Source of the DNA: Halosaccharopolyspora lacisalsi
Lineage (GTDB): Bacteria > Actinomycetota > Actinomycetes > Mycobacteriales > Pseudonocardiaceae
Length of the DNA: 64,000 bases
Reading direction: 5' to 3'
Assembly: GCF_014137975.1 (NCBI RefSeq)
Contig: NZ_JACGWZ010000002.1
Span: 682,001-746,000 of the forward strand
The notes under the pieces are model-generated. The model saw only the letters and a list, made by a program, of their open reading frames with translations, did no database searches and was not told where the DNA came from. The position numbers were made by a program, and so were the translations under genes. Positions 52,790 to 61,264 of the stretch are shown here, piece by piece; the first letter of the stretch is position 1; every line of letters starts with the position of its first letter.

Positions 52790-54244
52790 TCACGGTGGCT
52801 TCACCGTACCGCTCGTCGGCGACCGCCGTGGACTCATCACCGCACCGGCCAGCACCGTACCGCTGCCGACGACGACCGAGACGGCGAAGAACCCGGAAGG
52901 AGCGGTGACCAACGTGGCGAGCGCGAGCGGACCGGTCAGGCCACCGAGCTTGCTCGCTCCGGCCACCTGACCGAGTCCTCTGCCCTGAACGCGGCGCGCG
53001 TAGTGCACAGAGGACATCGGCACGACACTGGCCACCATCGCGTTGCTGAACAGCACGGTGGCGGTCAGCGACAGCACGAGCACCCACCCCTGCTGTCCGC
53101 TCAGAATCACCAGCCCGAACAGGACCAGTGCGCTCCCGGCTCCCGCGGCCAGCACCCGAGCACAACGCTGTGGTGAACTGTGGCGCAGCACCAGGGCCAG
53201 GATCACGGCCACCGGCAGGGACACCCAGGACTGCGCGGCGAGGAGCCGCTCCCCTGCTCCACCGGTCAGCCCGGACGAGCGCAGCACCGTGGGGACCCAG
53301 GTCAGCACGCCCAGCGCCATCAACCCGGCCATGAAACCGTAGAAGGCGTGACGCCGGTGCTGCTGATGCCCCGTCAGGGACGAGGGGGCCTCCTCGGGGG
53401 AGGAACTCCGTGCCGCGACGTCGCACGTGGACGGAACCAGGGGAAGGACCAGCAGGACCAGCGCACCGGTGAACGCTCCGACCAGCCAGAGGGACCTCCA
53501 CCCGTACGCGGGCACGAACAGGGCGGCGGACTGACTGGCCACCAGGTAGCCACCGGCCGTGGCCACACCCGCGATGAGCGATCCGACCGCGGGCACCCGG
53601 GACGGGGACACGAGGGTCGTGAGCGCACTGAACACCACCGGCATCAGCCCGCCCACGGCCAGCCCCATGAGCCAGCACATCACCAGGTTTCCGGTGAAGG
53701 TCGGCATCGAGCCGCATATCGAGGTCGCGATGAAGCCGAGGGTGGACAGCAGCAGGGTGCGTCGCACGCCGAGCCGGTCCACCAGCGCCCCCCACAGCAG
53801 TGAACCGAGCACGGTCCCCGTCAGGCCCGCGATGGGCAGCAGCCCGGCGTACTGGGTGCTCAGACCGTACTCCTCCCGCATCCCGGGCAGCACGAACCCG
53901 AGCGTGGCCGTCTTGGACACGTCGACGATCAGTGCCGCGGTCAGCACGACCAGCGCGACGACAGCGGCGGGGCGGGAGGGGCTTCGAGTGGCGCGCGGCG
54001 GTTCGGCCGGAGTGAGCAGTCCGGCCAGCGCGGTCACCATGCCCACGGTGATGAGCACCATGTCCCGGTGATGACCCTGGTACGGCCAGAACTCGACACG
54101 GACGCCGCCGGTGAAGAACACGATCGCGTGCCGCACGGAGACCGCCACGACCAGCACCGTTCCCAGCGCCGTGGGGGCCACCGTGGCGATTCGCCGCCCG
54201 CGCCCTCCGGCCGTCCGGGCGTGCTCAGCCACGTCCGCTCTCAT
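52790..54244 (-). CDS. MFS transporter, probable enediyne export/self-protection
   Basis: A 484-residue major facilitator with about 12 transmembrane helices. The first loop motif is LLWGALVDRLGVRRTLLLS, and VWVPTVLRSSG-type loops follow. There is an unusual extra N-terminal pair of hydrophobic segments before the usual first helix. The ATG overlaps the thioesterase stop (ATGA) and has GGGAGG upstream. Coupling to the enediyne thioesterase implies export of the product or a precursor; specificity is inferred. Confidence 0.8.
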   Translation of the reverse strand: MRADVAEHARTAGGRGRRIATVAPTALGTVLVVAVSVRHAIVFFTGGVRVEFWPYQGHHRDMVLITVGMVTALAGLLTPAEPPRATRSPSRPAAVVALVVLTAALIVDVSKTATLGFVLPGMREEYGLSTQYAGLLPIAGLTGTVLGSLLWGALVDRLGVRRTLLLSTLGFIATSICGSMPTFTGNLVMCWLMGLAVGGLMPVVFSALTTLVSPSRVPAVGSLIAGVATAGGYLVASQSAALFVPAYGWRSLWLVGAFTGALVLLVLPLVPSTCDVAARSSSPEEAPSSLTGHQQHRRHAFYGFMAGLMALGVLTWVPTVLRSSGLTGGAGERLLAAQSWVSLPVAVILALVLRHSSPQRCARVLAAGAGSALVLFGLVILSGQQGWVLVLSLTATVLFSNAMVASVVPMSSVHYARRVQGRGLGQVAGASKLGGLTGPLALATLVTAPSGFFAVSVVVGSGTVLAGAVMSPRRSPTSGTVKPP

Positions 54245-54684
54245 CGGTTCGACCTCCCGTACGGTTCCAGGGCCGCGAGAAGCTCCTCCGGCACGGCCAC
54301 CGGCCGTGGCCCCTGCTCGGTCCGTCTCATGCACGTGGTGGTCTGCGCTCCCCGCGCCACGAGCTCGGCCGACGCGGTGAGGCGGTAGTAGTCGAAGTTC
54401 ATCGAGATCGTGGTGTCGTTCACGGACTCGAGGGTCATCCGCAGTTCCACGGTGTCGGCGGCGTAGAGCTCGCTGAAGTAGTCGCAGTGGCAGGACACCG
54501 TGGCCAGGGCCAGATCCTCCTCGGTCAGGGCTCGCAGCACCCCCGGCGCACGGTCGACGAGGAAGTGCTCGCGGCACTGTCCCTGCCAGCGCAGGTAGTT
54601 CGCGAAGTACACGTTGCCGACGAGATTGGTCTCCTCCAGAGTCACCAGGTGGCGGTAGTCGTAACTGGGAGTCGTCCACATCAT
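54241..54684 (-). CDS. Enediyne hot-dog thioesterase
   Basis: A 147-residue thioesterase of the CalE7/DynE7/SgcE10 type. The fold motif NLVGNVYFANYLRWQGQCRE is nearly identical to that of known enediyne thioesterases, which release the nascent polyene from PksE by hydrolysis. The ATG lies in the PksE stop region (ATGATG), so it is coupled to PksE; the second ATG, 54681, is also possible. Together with PksE it should give a heptaene-type polyene, the precursor of the enediyne warhead. Confidence 0.93.
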   Translation of the reverse strand: MMWTTPSYDYRHLVTLEETNLVGNVYFANYLRWQGQCREHFLVDRAPGVLRALTEEDLALATVSCHCDYFSELYAADTVELRMTLESVNDTTISMNFDYYRLTASAELVARGAQTTTCMRRTEQGPRPVAVPEELLAALEPYGRSNR

Positions 54685-57600
54685 GGCTTCCTCGTCAGGA
54701 TCGCGACGGAGACAGGATCGGCGAGGCCGAGCACGAAAACAACCGCCGAAACGATGACGGCGTCCCCGCTGCGGAACAGGATCAGGCCCCCGTCGTGGAC
54801 GCCTTCGAGCACCAGCGGGTCCTCCGACGAGTCGGCTTCGGGCAGGCACCGGCGGACCGTGGCCACCCGCGTCGCGCGAACGGCGAAGGGCTCCGGGCAC
54901 GGCAGCGCCAGCTGATCGACCAGCACGCGATCCGCACCGAGCGGGTGCCGTTCCGCGTCCTGTTCGACCTGCTCGACGGCGCAGCGAGCCGATTCGGGCC
55001 CCTCCACGGCGAGCACGGTCCCGGCGGCACGGTCGAGCGAACAGGAGTCTTCCGCACCCGACCGGCTCTTCGTCCGGTGGACCCGGACACGCAACCTCGG
55101 GTCGAGGCCGAGCGCGGTGCTCGTGCGTTCCAAGTAGACGGCCAGCAAGGGCTCCGGCCACGGCTCGGTACGCGGCAACGGACCGACGTCGGTCAGCGTC
55201 AGCCCCTGCCAGTCGATCACGACGGCGCCTTCGCCGTCGCACGCCACCACGTCCCAGACGTAGCTACCGCCCGCGGCGTGTCGTTCGCTCGCCCGGATCC
55301 ACAGCTCGGAGGGGTCGCCGGGAACCACCGTCAGGCGCTCGCAGCTCACCGGTAGCACTCTGCGGTGCGGAACGCAGGCTTGGAGAGCGTGCAGGGTGGC
55401 GTCGTTGACCGTGGGATCCCCCAACAGCGGTTCGGTGGCGAACCAGTGCGGCGTGTCCTTGGCCAGGATCCGCGCGCGACAACGGCGCGCTCCCTCGGCC
55501 GTCAACTCCCGCACCCGGCGGAACCGACCGGTGTGGAAGTAGACGGAGCCGTAGAGCTGATCGGCCCCGAGGGTGAGTTCCTCGTCCGTGACGGAGGGTT
55601 CCGCCGGTGGCTCGACCCTCGTCGGTTCCGCTGCCGTCAGGGTGAACACGGCACGAGCGTGGTCGGTCCGGAAGTCGGTCTCGTCCGTTCGCACGACCGC
55701 TTCGACGGAGTCGGCCCGACGCAGCACGCACATCCGCAGCTCGCGGGTGCCGGTTTCCGGCACGATGATCGGTCTGTCGAGCCGGATGTCGGTGGCCGCC
55801 CGCAACGGTTTTCCGGCGAGCCGCGAGGCCGCCTGCGACATGGCTTCCACTGCCACGACCCCGGGCAGCACCGCGGTTCCGTCGATGCGGTGCTCGGCCA
55901 CGTGGGGGTCGCTGTCCAGGCCGACGGTGGCCTCGGCGACCAGTTCGACGCCGGGATAGTGCACCGGCACCCGCTCCAGGAAGCGACCCTCGAGCCCGGT
56001 GTTCGCGTCGGTGGCGGTACCGGCCAGGGTTCCCAACCGCCCGTGCACGGCCACCGAAACCGGTGTGTCCCGGGTCGCCAGCAACCGCAGGAACGTGTCC
56101 ACGCCCTCGTCGACGGGGATCGGCGCGACATCGAGGCGGGTGAGGGCGTCGAGAGCGCCCAGCCGCTCCCCCATCCCGGCTTCGGACCACACCGACCAGT
56201 CCACGTTGAGCACTCGGCACGTCGGCATCGTGGCCGCGAGTCGCCGCATCTCGTCCCGCAGGGCGGCGTTGGCCAGCGCGTAGTGACTCTCCCCGGCCAG
56301 CCCCCAGGTACCGATCACGGATCCGAAGGACACCACCAGTCGCGGTTCGAGCGGGTCGAGGGCGTCCATCACGTGACGCAGGCCGGTGACCTTGGGGGCG
56401 AGGTGTTCGTGGATCCGCGTCGCGTCGAGCCCGGTGAAACCGATCGGCTCGTTGCGACCGGAGGCGTGCAGGACACCGCTGACCTCGCCCAGCCGTTCCC
56501 GCAGGCGGCCCACGGCCACACGTACCTGCTCACCGTCGGCCACGTCGGCGCGCTCGTAGGCGACGGCCAGTCCTGCCTCGCGAAGCCGTCGCAGGTTCTC
56601 GACGAGCTGCTCGTCGCTGCCGGGATCGGAACGCCCGATCAGCGCTAGCCGGACACCGGTGGCCCGCGCGAAGGCGGCGGCGCACTCGTGACCGATCCCC
56701 TTGCCCCCGCCGGTGACCAGCAGGACGTCACCGTTGCCCAGCGGCAGCTCCCCACCGTGGTCGAGTTCCAGCACTTCCTCCACGGGTTCGGCGACCTCGT
56801 CGGTGAGGACGTGTTCGCGCCAGCATCCCGGTTCCACGCGGGCGTGCTGCTCGGCCGCACGCAGTCCCTCGACGGTGGGTGGGACGCGCAGCACGGTGAT
56901 GCCGAGCTCGGGATGCTCGTGCCGCAGGCTGCGCAGGAAACCGGTCAGCTCCGAGCCGTGGGTGACCGCCACGAGTCCTCCGGCTTCGAGAGCCGATCTC
57001 GCGGCCCGCAGCACGGTGTCGACCCCTTCGGTCGATGCCGGATCGGGCACGTACACCAGGGGACTGCCGTGCCGGCCGAACATCTCCGCCGCGACAGCGC
57101 TCAGTTCGCCTCCCGTGTGGACGTGAGCGGGCCAGTCACCGGGTTCTGCGGAGGCGAGCTCCTCGGCCGGAAGCGGGCGGTGCCGTTCGGCGAAGCACCG
57201 TATCCAGGAACGCAGTCCGGCGGGCACGGTTTCGGCCGCGGTCCCCGCGGCGACCGGAAGCGCTTCGACGACGTCGATCAGCTCCGTGACCGTGACCTGG
57301 GACAGGTTCAACGGTGCCGCGGGACGCCGCCTGCCGAGGGCGTCGGCGATCTCGGCCACGAGCTGGGTCACGCGCAGGGAGGTCAGGTGCAGGTCCGCGA
57401 GCAGCCGGGTGCCCGTCTCGATCACGTCGGGATCCAGCTCCGTGGCTTCGGCCAGCATGCTCCGAGTGACCGTCGCGACGTCCCGGGTGCCCTGCCCGGC
57501 GACCGGGTCCGGGGGTGGAAGCACCTGTTCGGCCGAAGCGTCCGGTTCCGCGATCGGCGCGGGGGTTTCGTGTTCCTCCGACGGCATCTCCGGCGCCAGC

Positions 57601-60290
57601 GAACAGGGATTGGTCACGAACACCGGATCGCGCCACGGATCGAACGACCGTGCCGGGCGACCGGTGAAGATCGGTGACAGGTCCGGGACGGCTCGGGCCG
57701 CGAACAGCGCCGCCACCGTCTCGCCCAGGGGACGATCCCGGTCACCTCCCGCGTCCACGCCCACCACGGGGACCGGGGAGCTCTCGGCGAGCAGGGTGGT
57801 GAGCGTGTGTCCGGGACCGGCTTCGCAGAACAGGTCGGTCTCGGCGGCGATCTCGTCCGTCGCCTCCCGGAACCGCACCGGCTCGATGATCTGACGCCCC
57901 AGCAGATCGGCGACGTCGTCGGTGGCTTCGAGCCCCCGACCGGTCACCGTGGACACCATTCGTCGCCGCGGCGCGTGGAACGTCGCCGCGTGCAGCGGTG
58001 CCCGGAAAGCCTGCGCGCAACCGGCCACCGCCGGTGAGTGAAAGGCGTGCGAGACCGGCAGGACCTTCGCGGGTGTCCCATGAGCCGCCGCGCGATCGGC
58101 CACCGCGCGTACCTCCGACAACGCTCCGGCCAGGACGTGGGAACGCGGCCCGTTGAACGCCGCGACGACCAGACCGGTGTTCGCGCACAGCGCTCGGGCT
58201 CCGGCCTCGTCGGTGCCGACGCTGACCATCCCCGTGTTCGCGACACCGTCCCGAGCCATCACCCGGCCACGCTCGGCGACCAACCGGGCGGCCTCCTCCG
58301 CGGACAGGCATCCGGCCCAGACCAACGCCGCGAACTCGCCGAGACTGTGCCCCACAGCCGCCACGGGCCGCACCCCGAGATGCTCCAACCACCGCAGCGC
58401 CTCCACCGAGGCGCGGTGAATCCGTGGTTGCGCCCCGGCCGTTCCCGCTCCGTCCTCGCCGGAAGCCGGTGGCAAGCACACCCGCGGCCAGTACCGCGCG
58501 AGCGCACCACCGGGGGAGGGAGCGGGAGCTCCCTGCCCGGGGATCAGCACGCTGACCCGCCCCGGGACATCGTCCCCGACGTACACCCCGTCGCAGCTGC
58601 GGAGCCGAGCGCGGGGCAGGTCGTCGAGCAGCGCGAGGGCGCTGTGGGCCCGCTTGCCCAGTTCCTCGGGAGTCGCCGCCACGAGTGCCGCCCGCGTCGG
58701 CCCCTGCTCGGTACTGCCGAAGTGACAGGCCAGGTCGTGCAGCTGCGCCTCGGACAACCGCGGTGCCAGTTCGGCCACCCGGCGCACCAGCACACGTAGC
58801 GCCGCCGTGTCACCGGCGCTCAAGGCCACGACCTCGGTTCGCGGCACCGGAGGTCGTGGTGCGGCCACCACGGGCGGCACGGTCGCGGAAGCGGCCGCTC
58901 GGACGACCACGTGGGTGTTGATACCGCCGAAACCCATCGCGCTCACACCGGCCACACGCGGACCACGCGGCCACGATTCCGGCTGCTCGGGCACCCGCAG
59001 CACATCCGCCGCCTCCCGCAGGCGGCGGTGCGGATGTTCACACCCCGTGGTCGGCGGCAGCACGCCCGTCTCCACACCACGAACCGCCTTGATCAGCGAA
59101 GCGACACCGGCGGCGGCCTTGGTGTGGCCGATGTTGGCCTTGACGGACCCGAGCGCGGCGGCCGTCCGCGCGGAGTGCCTCAAGCGCGCCAGTGCCTCGA
59201 GTTCGACCTCGTCACCGACCGCCGTACCCGTGCCGTGCCCCTCGTGGAGCAGGACCTCGGCCGGGTCCAGGCCCGCCGAGGAGTAGGCGCGTCGCAGTGC
59301 CAGCAGCTGCCCACGGATTTCCGGTCGAGTGATACCTCCTCGACCGTCGGAGGAGACCCCCCACCCGGGAATCTCCGCACGCACGGGCAGGCCCGCGGCC
59401 CGGGCGTCGCGCGTCCGCATCAGCGCCACCATGCCGCAGCCTTCGCCGGGCCAGAACCCACCGGAGTTCTCGTCGTAGACGCGCATCCGGTCCGCGGCCA
59501 GCGCTCCGGTCTTGGCGAAGCCGACCAGTTCGAACGGGTCCAGGCTCAGATCCACGCCCCCGGCCAGGGCGAAGTCGACGCTGCCGTCGACCAGCGCCCG
59601 GCAGGCGGTGATCACGGCCAACAGCGAGGAAGCGCACGCGCCGTCGACCGTGTGGCCTCCGCCTCCGAGGTCGAAGTGGTTGCAGATCCGACCGGCGATC
59701 GTGCTGGACAGCCCACCGGCGAGCGTCTCGTCGTCGGAGGCCGGGAACGGGTCCCGGTACAGCTCGGCGGCACGGTCGAGCGCGGCCTGCCGCTGCCGCG
59801 GCGGCACACCGGACTCGGCCATCGCCGCCGCCAACACCTTCCGGGTGTAGGGCCAACGCAACCGCAGGGTCCGCGCCCGGGTCACCTCACCGGTGAGGGT
59901 GTTGCCCACCACGACGGCCGCGCGGTCCCGGTCGACGCCGTCTCCGGTGGGCAGCCGTGCGTCGTCGAGAGCGCGGGCCGCGGTCTCCAGCGCCAACCAG
60001 TGGGCGGGATCGGCGGCCCGGTACACGGCCCCGGGAACGCGAAACCGCGCGCGGTCGAACTCCCAGCCGTCCAGTACGGCGGCGTGGGCACTGTAGGTGC
60101 GGTCCACGGCATCGCGATCACGATCGAAGTAGTCGTCCAGGTCGAACCGCTCCTTCGGCAGCCGACGGAACGCGCGGCGGCGGTCGAGCACGCTGTCCCA
60201 CAACTGCGCGGGACCGTCGGCATCGGGGTACCGGCAGGCCATGCCGACCACGGCGATCGGCTCGACCGTTGCTGCGTCCTGCTCGTTCAC
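54681..60290 (-). CDS. pksE: Enediyne iterative polyketide synthase (PksE) with apparently degenerate PPTase region
   Basis: A 1,869-residue iterative type I PKS. Domain order: KS (about 8-465; Cys219, His352, His389), AT (about 575-890; Ser649 in GHSLGEF, His751), ACP (about 935-1010; Ser971 in DLHLTSLRVT), KR (about 1187-1400; GGGKGIG at 1194-1200, Tyr1337), DH (about 1440-1705; His1467 in HRIDGTAVLPG), then a C-terminal region (about 1715-1869) where PksE proteins carry a PPTase. Here the metal-binding GCDVE-type motif is RCAVEQVE and the Trp-x-x-Lys-Glu helix is ATRVATVRRCLPEA, so PPTase activity looks lost. GTG start overlaps UnbU. It makes the polyene backbone of an enediyne. Confidence 0.92.
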   Translation of the reverse strand: MNEQDAATVEPIAVVGMACRYPDADGPAQLWDSVLDRRRAFRRLPKERFDLDDYFDRDRDAVDRTYSAHAAVLDGWEFDRARFRVPGAVYRAADPAHWLALETAARALDDARLPTGDGVDRDRAAVVVGNTLTGEVTRARTLRLRWPYTRKVLAAAMAESGVPPRQRQAALDRAAELYRDPFPASDDETLAGGLSSTIAGRICNHFDLGGGGHTVDGACASSLLAVITACRALVDGSVDFALAGGVDLSLDPFELVGFAKTGALAADRMRVYDENSGGFWPGEGCGMVALMRTRDARAAGLPVRAEIPGWGVSSDGRGGITRPEIRGQLLALRRAYSSAGLDPAEVLLHEGHGTGTAVGDEVELEALARLRHSARTAAALGSVKANIGHTKAAAGVASLIKAVRGVETGVLPPTTGCEHPHRRLREAADVLRVPEQPESWPRGPRVAGVSAMGFGGINTHVVVRAAASATVPPVVAAPRPPVPRTEVVALSAGDTAALRVLVRRVAELAPRLSEAQLHDLACHFGSTEQGPTRAALVAATPEELGKRAHSALALLDDLPRARLRSCDGVYVGDDVPGRVSVLIPGQGAPAPSPGGALARYWPRVCLPPASGEDGAGTAGAQPRIHRASVEALRWLEHLGVRPVAAVGHSLGEFAALVWAGCLSAEEAARLVAERGRVMARDGVANTGMVSVGTDEAGARALCANTGLVVAAFNGPRSHVLAGALSEVRAVADRAAAHGTPAKVLPVSHAFHSPAVAGCAQAFRAPLHAATFHAPRRRMVSTVTGRGLEATDDVADLLGRQIIEPVRFREATDEIAAETDLFCEAGPGHTLTTLLAESSPVPVVGVDAGGDRDRPLGETVAALFAARAVPDLSPIFTGRPARSFDPWRDPVFVTNPCSLAPEMPSEEHETPAPIAEPDASAEQVLPPPDPVAGQGTRDVATVTRSMLAEATELDPDVIETGTRLLADLHLTSLRVTQLVAEIADALGRRRPAAPLNLSQVTVTELIDVVEALPVAAGTAAETVPAGLRSWIRCFAERHRPLPAEELASAEPGDWPAHVHTGGELSAVAAEMFGRHGSPLVYVPDPASTEGVDTVLRAARSALEAGGLVAVTHGSELTGFLRSLRHEHPELGITVLRVPPTVEGLRAAEQHARVEPGCWREHVLTDEVAEPVEEVLELDHGGELPLGNGDVLLVTGGGKGIGHECAAAFARATGVRLALIGRSDPGSDEQLVENLRRLREAGLAVAYERADVADGEQVRVAVGRLRERLGEVSGVLHASGRNEPIGFTGLDATRIHEHLAPKVTGLRHVMDALDPLEPRLVVSFGSVIGTWGLAGESHYALANAALRDEMRRLAATMPTCRVLNVDWSVWSEAGMGERLGALDALTRLDVAPIPVDEGVDTFLRLLATRDTPVSVAVHGRLGTLAGTATDANTGLEGRFLERVPVHYPGVELVAEATVGLDSDPHVAEHRIDGTAVLPGVVAVEAMSQAASRLAGKPLRAATDIRLDRPIIVPETGTRELRMCVLRRADSVEAVVRTDETDFRTDHARAVFTLTAAEPTRVEPPAEPSVTDEELTLGADQLYGSVYFHTGRFRRVRELTAEGARRCRARILAKDTPHWFATEPLLGDPTVNDATLHALQACVPHRRVLPVSCERLTVVPGDPSELWIRASERHAAGGSYVWDVVACDGEGAVVIDWQGLTLTDVGPLPRTEPWPEPLLAVYLERTSTALGLDPRLRVRVHRTKSRSGAEDSCSLDRAAGTVLAVEGPESARCAVEQVEQDAERHPLGADRVLVDQLALPCPEPFAVRATRVATVRRCLPEADSSEDPLVLEGVHDGGLILFRSGDAVIVSAVVFVLGLADPVSVAILTRKP

Positions 60291-61264
60291 CGTGTGTTCC
60301 CTTCCAGCGCGGCCGGACCGGCCACGGCCGGTTCGGCGGGAGCGGTCTCTTCCCGGACGGCCCGCCGGAGCCTGCCGCGGCGTGCCAAGTCACCACCGAC
60401 GAGCACGGCACCGCGCAGCACACACGTGATCACCAGCGCGAAGAAGAGGCCGAAGACGATGTGCAACTGGACCAGCACCCCGTACACGGCCGCCGTGGCC
60501 ACTCCGAAGGCGATCTGCCTGTCACGACGCGACGGTGTCGTTCCGGGATCCGTGATCATGTAGTTGGTGAACAGCAGGAACGCGACACCGGTGATCGGCA
60601 GTACCGCGCTGATCAGCGAAACCTCGGTGAGCGCTCCCCGCAGCCCGGCCTGCGCCACGAAACCGGCGACCCAGGCCAGGATCAGCGGCATCCTGCCGGT
60701 CAGCTTGGCGTTGAGCATCGTGCCCGCCGCCAGCAGCAGTACGGGAATCACCGCGTCCAGCCACCCCGAGACCCACTCGGTGAACTGGTAGGGCGGAGCG
60801 ATCCCCACCCACGGAAACAGCAGGAGCACGGCCACGATGCCGGTGTTGCTCGGATTGAGGAAGTGCCGCGACCGGCCGTCCACCGACACGCGGACGATGT
60901 ACTTGCTGGCCACCGCGACCACCGCGGCCAACATGACGGGAAGGAGACGTCCGTTGCCGTAGAGCAGCATCGCGCACGCCAAACCGGCGATGTAGGCCGG
61001 CAGCAGGAAGTCCACCGCTCGCCCCGGAGCACACCGGTACCGGGGACGCCGACGTCCGGCGAAGGCGTCCACCGATTCCAGCAGCAGCTCGGTGAGCACG
61101 GCGGTCAGCGCGACCAGCACCGGCGTTCGATAGGCCTGCTCGAACCCGAGCACCGTGTGCCCGAGCACGGTCAGCGCCGTGATCGAGACGGCGAAGCGGC
61201 GCAGCGCCGCGCTCCGGGGGTCGAATCCGGAGTCGGAGGATTTTCGCGGAATCCGGAGTTTCAT
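60287..61264 (-). CDS. unbU: UnbU-family enediyne membrane protein
   Basis: A 325-residue membrane protein with about ten helices. It resembles the RnfD/NqrB family (LNPSNTGIVAVLLLFPWVG, LFTNYMITDPGTTPS). UnbU-type genes are a conserved part of enediyne cassettes (E5) and are needed for warhead formation; the biochemical role is not known. ATG at 61264 is chosen because AGGGAG lies about five bases upstream. The start overlaps the UnbV stop, and the stop overlaps the PksE start. Confidence 0.9.
   Translation of the reverse strand: MKLRIPRKSSDSGFDPRSAALRRFAVSITALTVLGHTVLGFEQAYRTPVLVALTAVLTELLLESVDAFAGRRRPRYRCAPGRAVDFLLPAYIAGLACAMLLYGNGRLLPVMLAAVVAVASKYIVRVSVDGRSRHFLNPSNTGIVAVLLLFPWVGIAPPYQFTEWVSGWLDAVIPVLLLAAGTMLNAKLTGRMPLILAWVAGFVAQAGLRGALTEVSLISAVLPITGVAFLLFTNYMITDPGTTPSRRDRQIAFGVATAAVYGVLVQLHIVFGLFFALVITCVLRGAVLVGGDLARRGRLRRAVREETAPAEPAVAGPAALEGNTR

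Noticed and set aside
58911-60563. Open plus-strand frame of about 550 codons
   Set aside because: It is antisense to the KS domain of PksE and has no domain.
60287-61264. Annotation as RnfD electron-transport subunit
   Set aside because: Similarity to RnfD is real, but no other rnf genes exist here, and the position between UnbV and PksE identifies it as UnbU.
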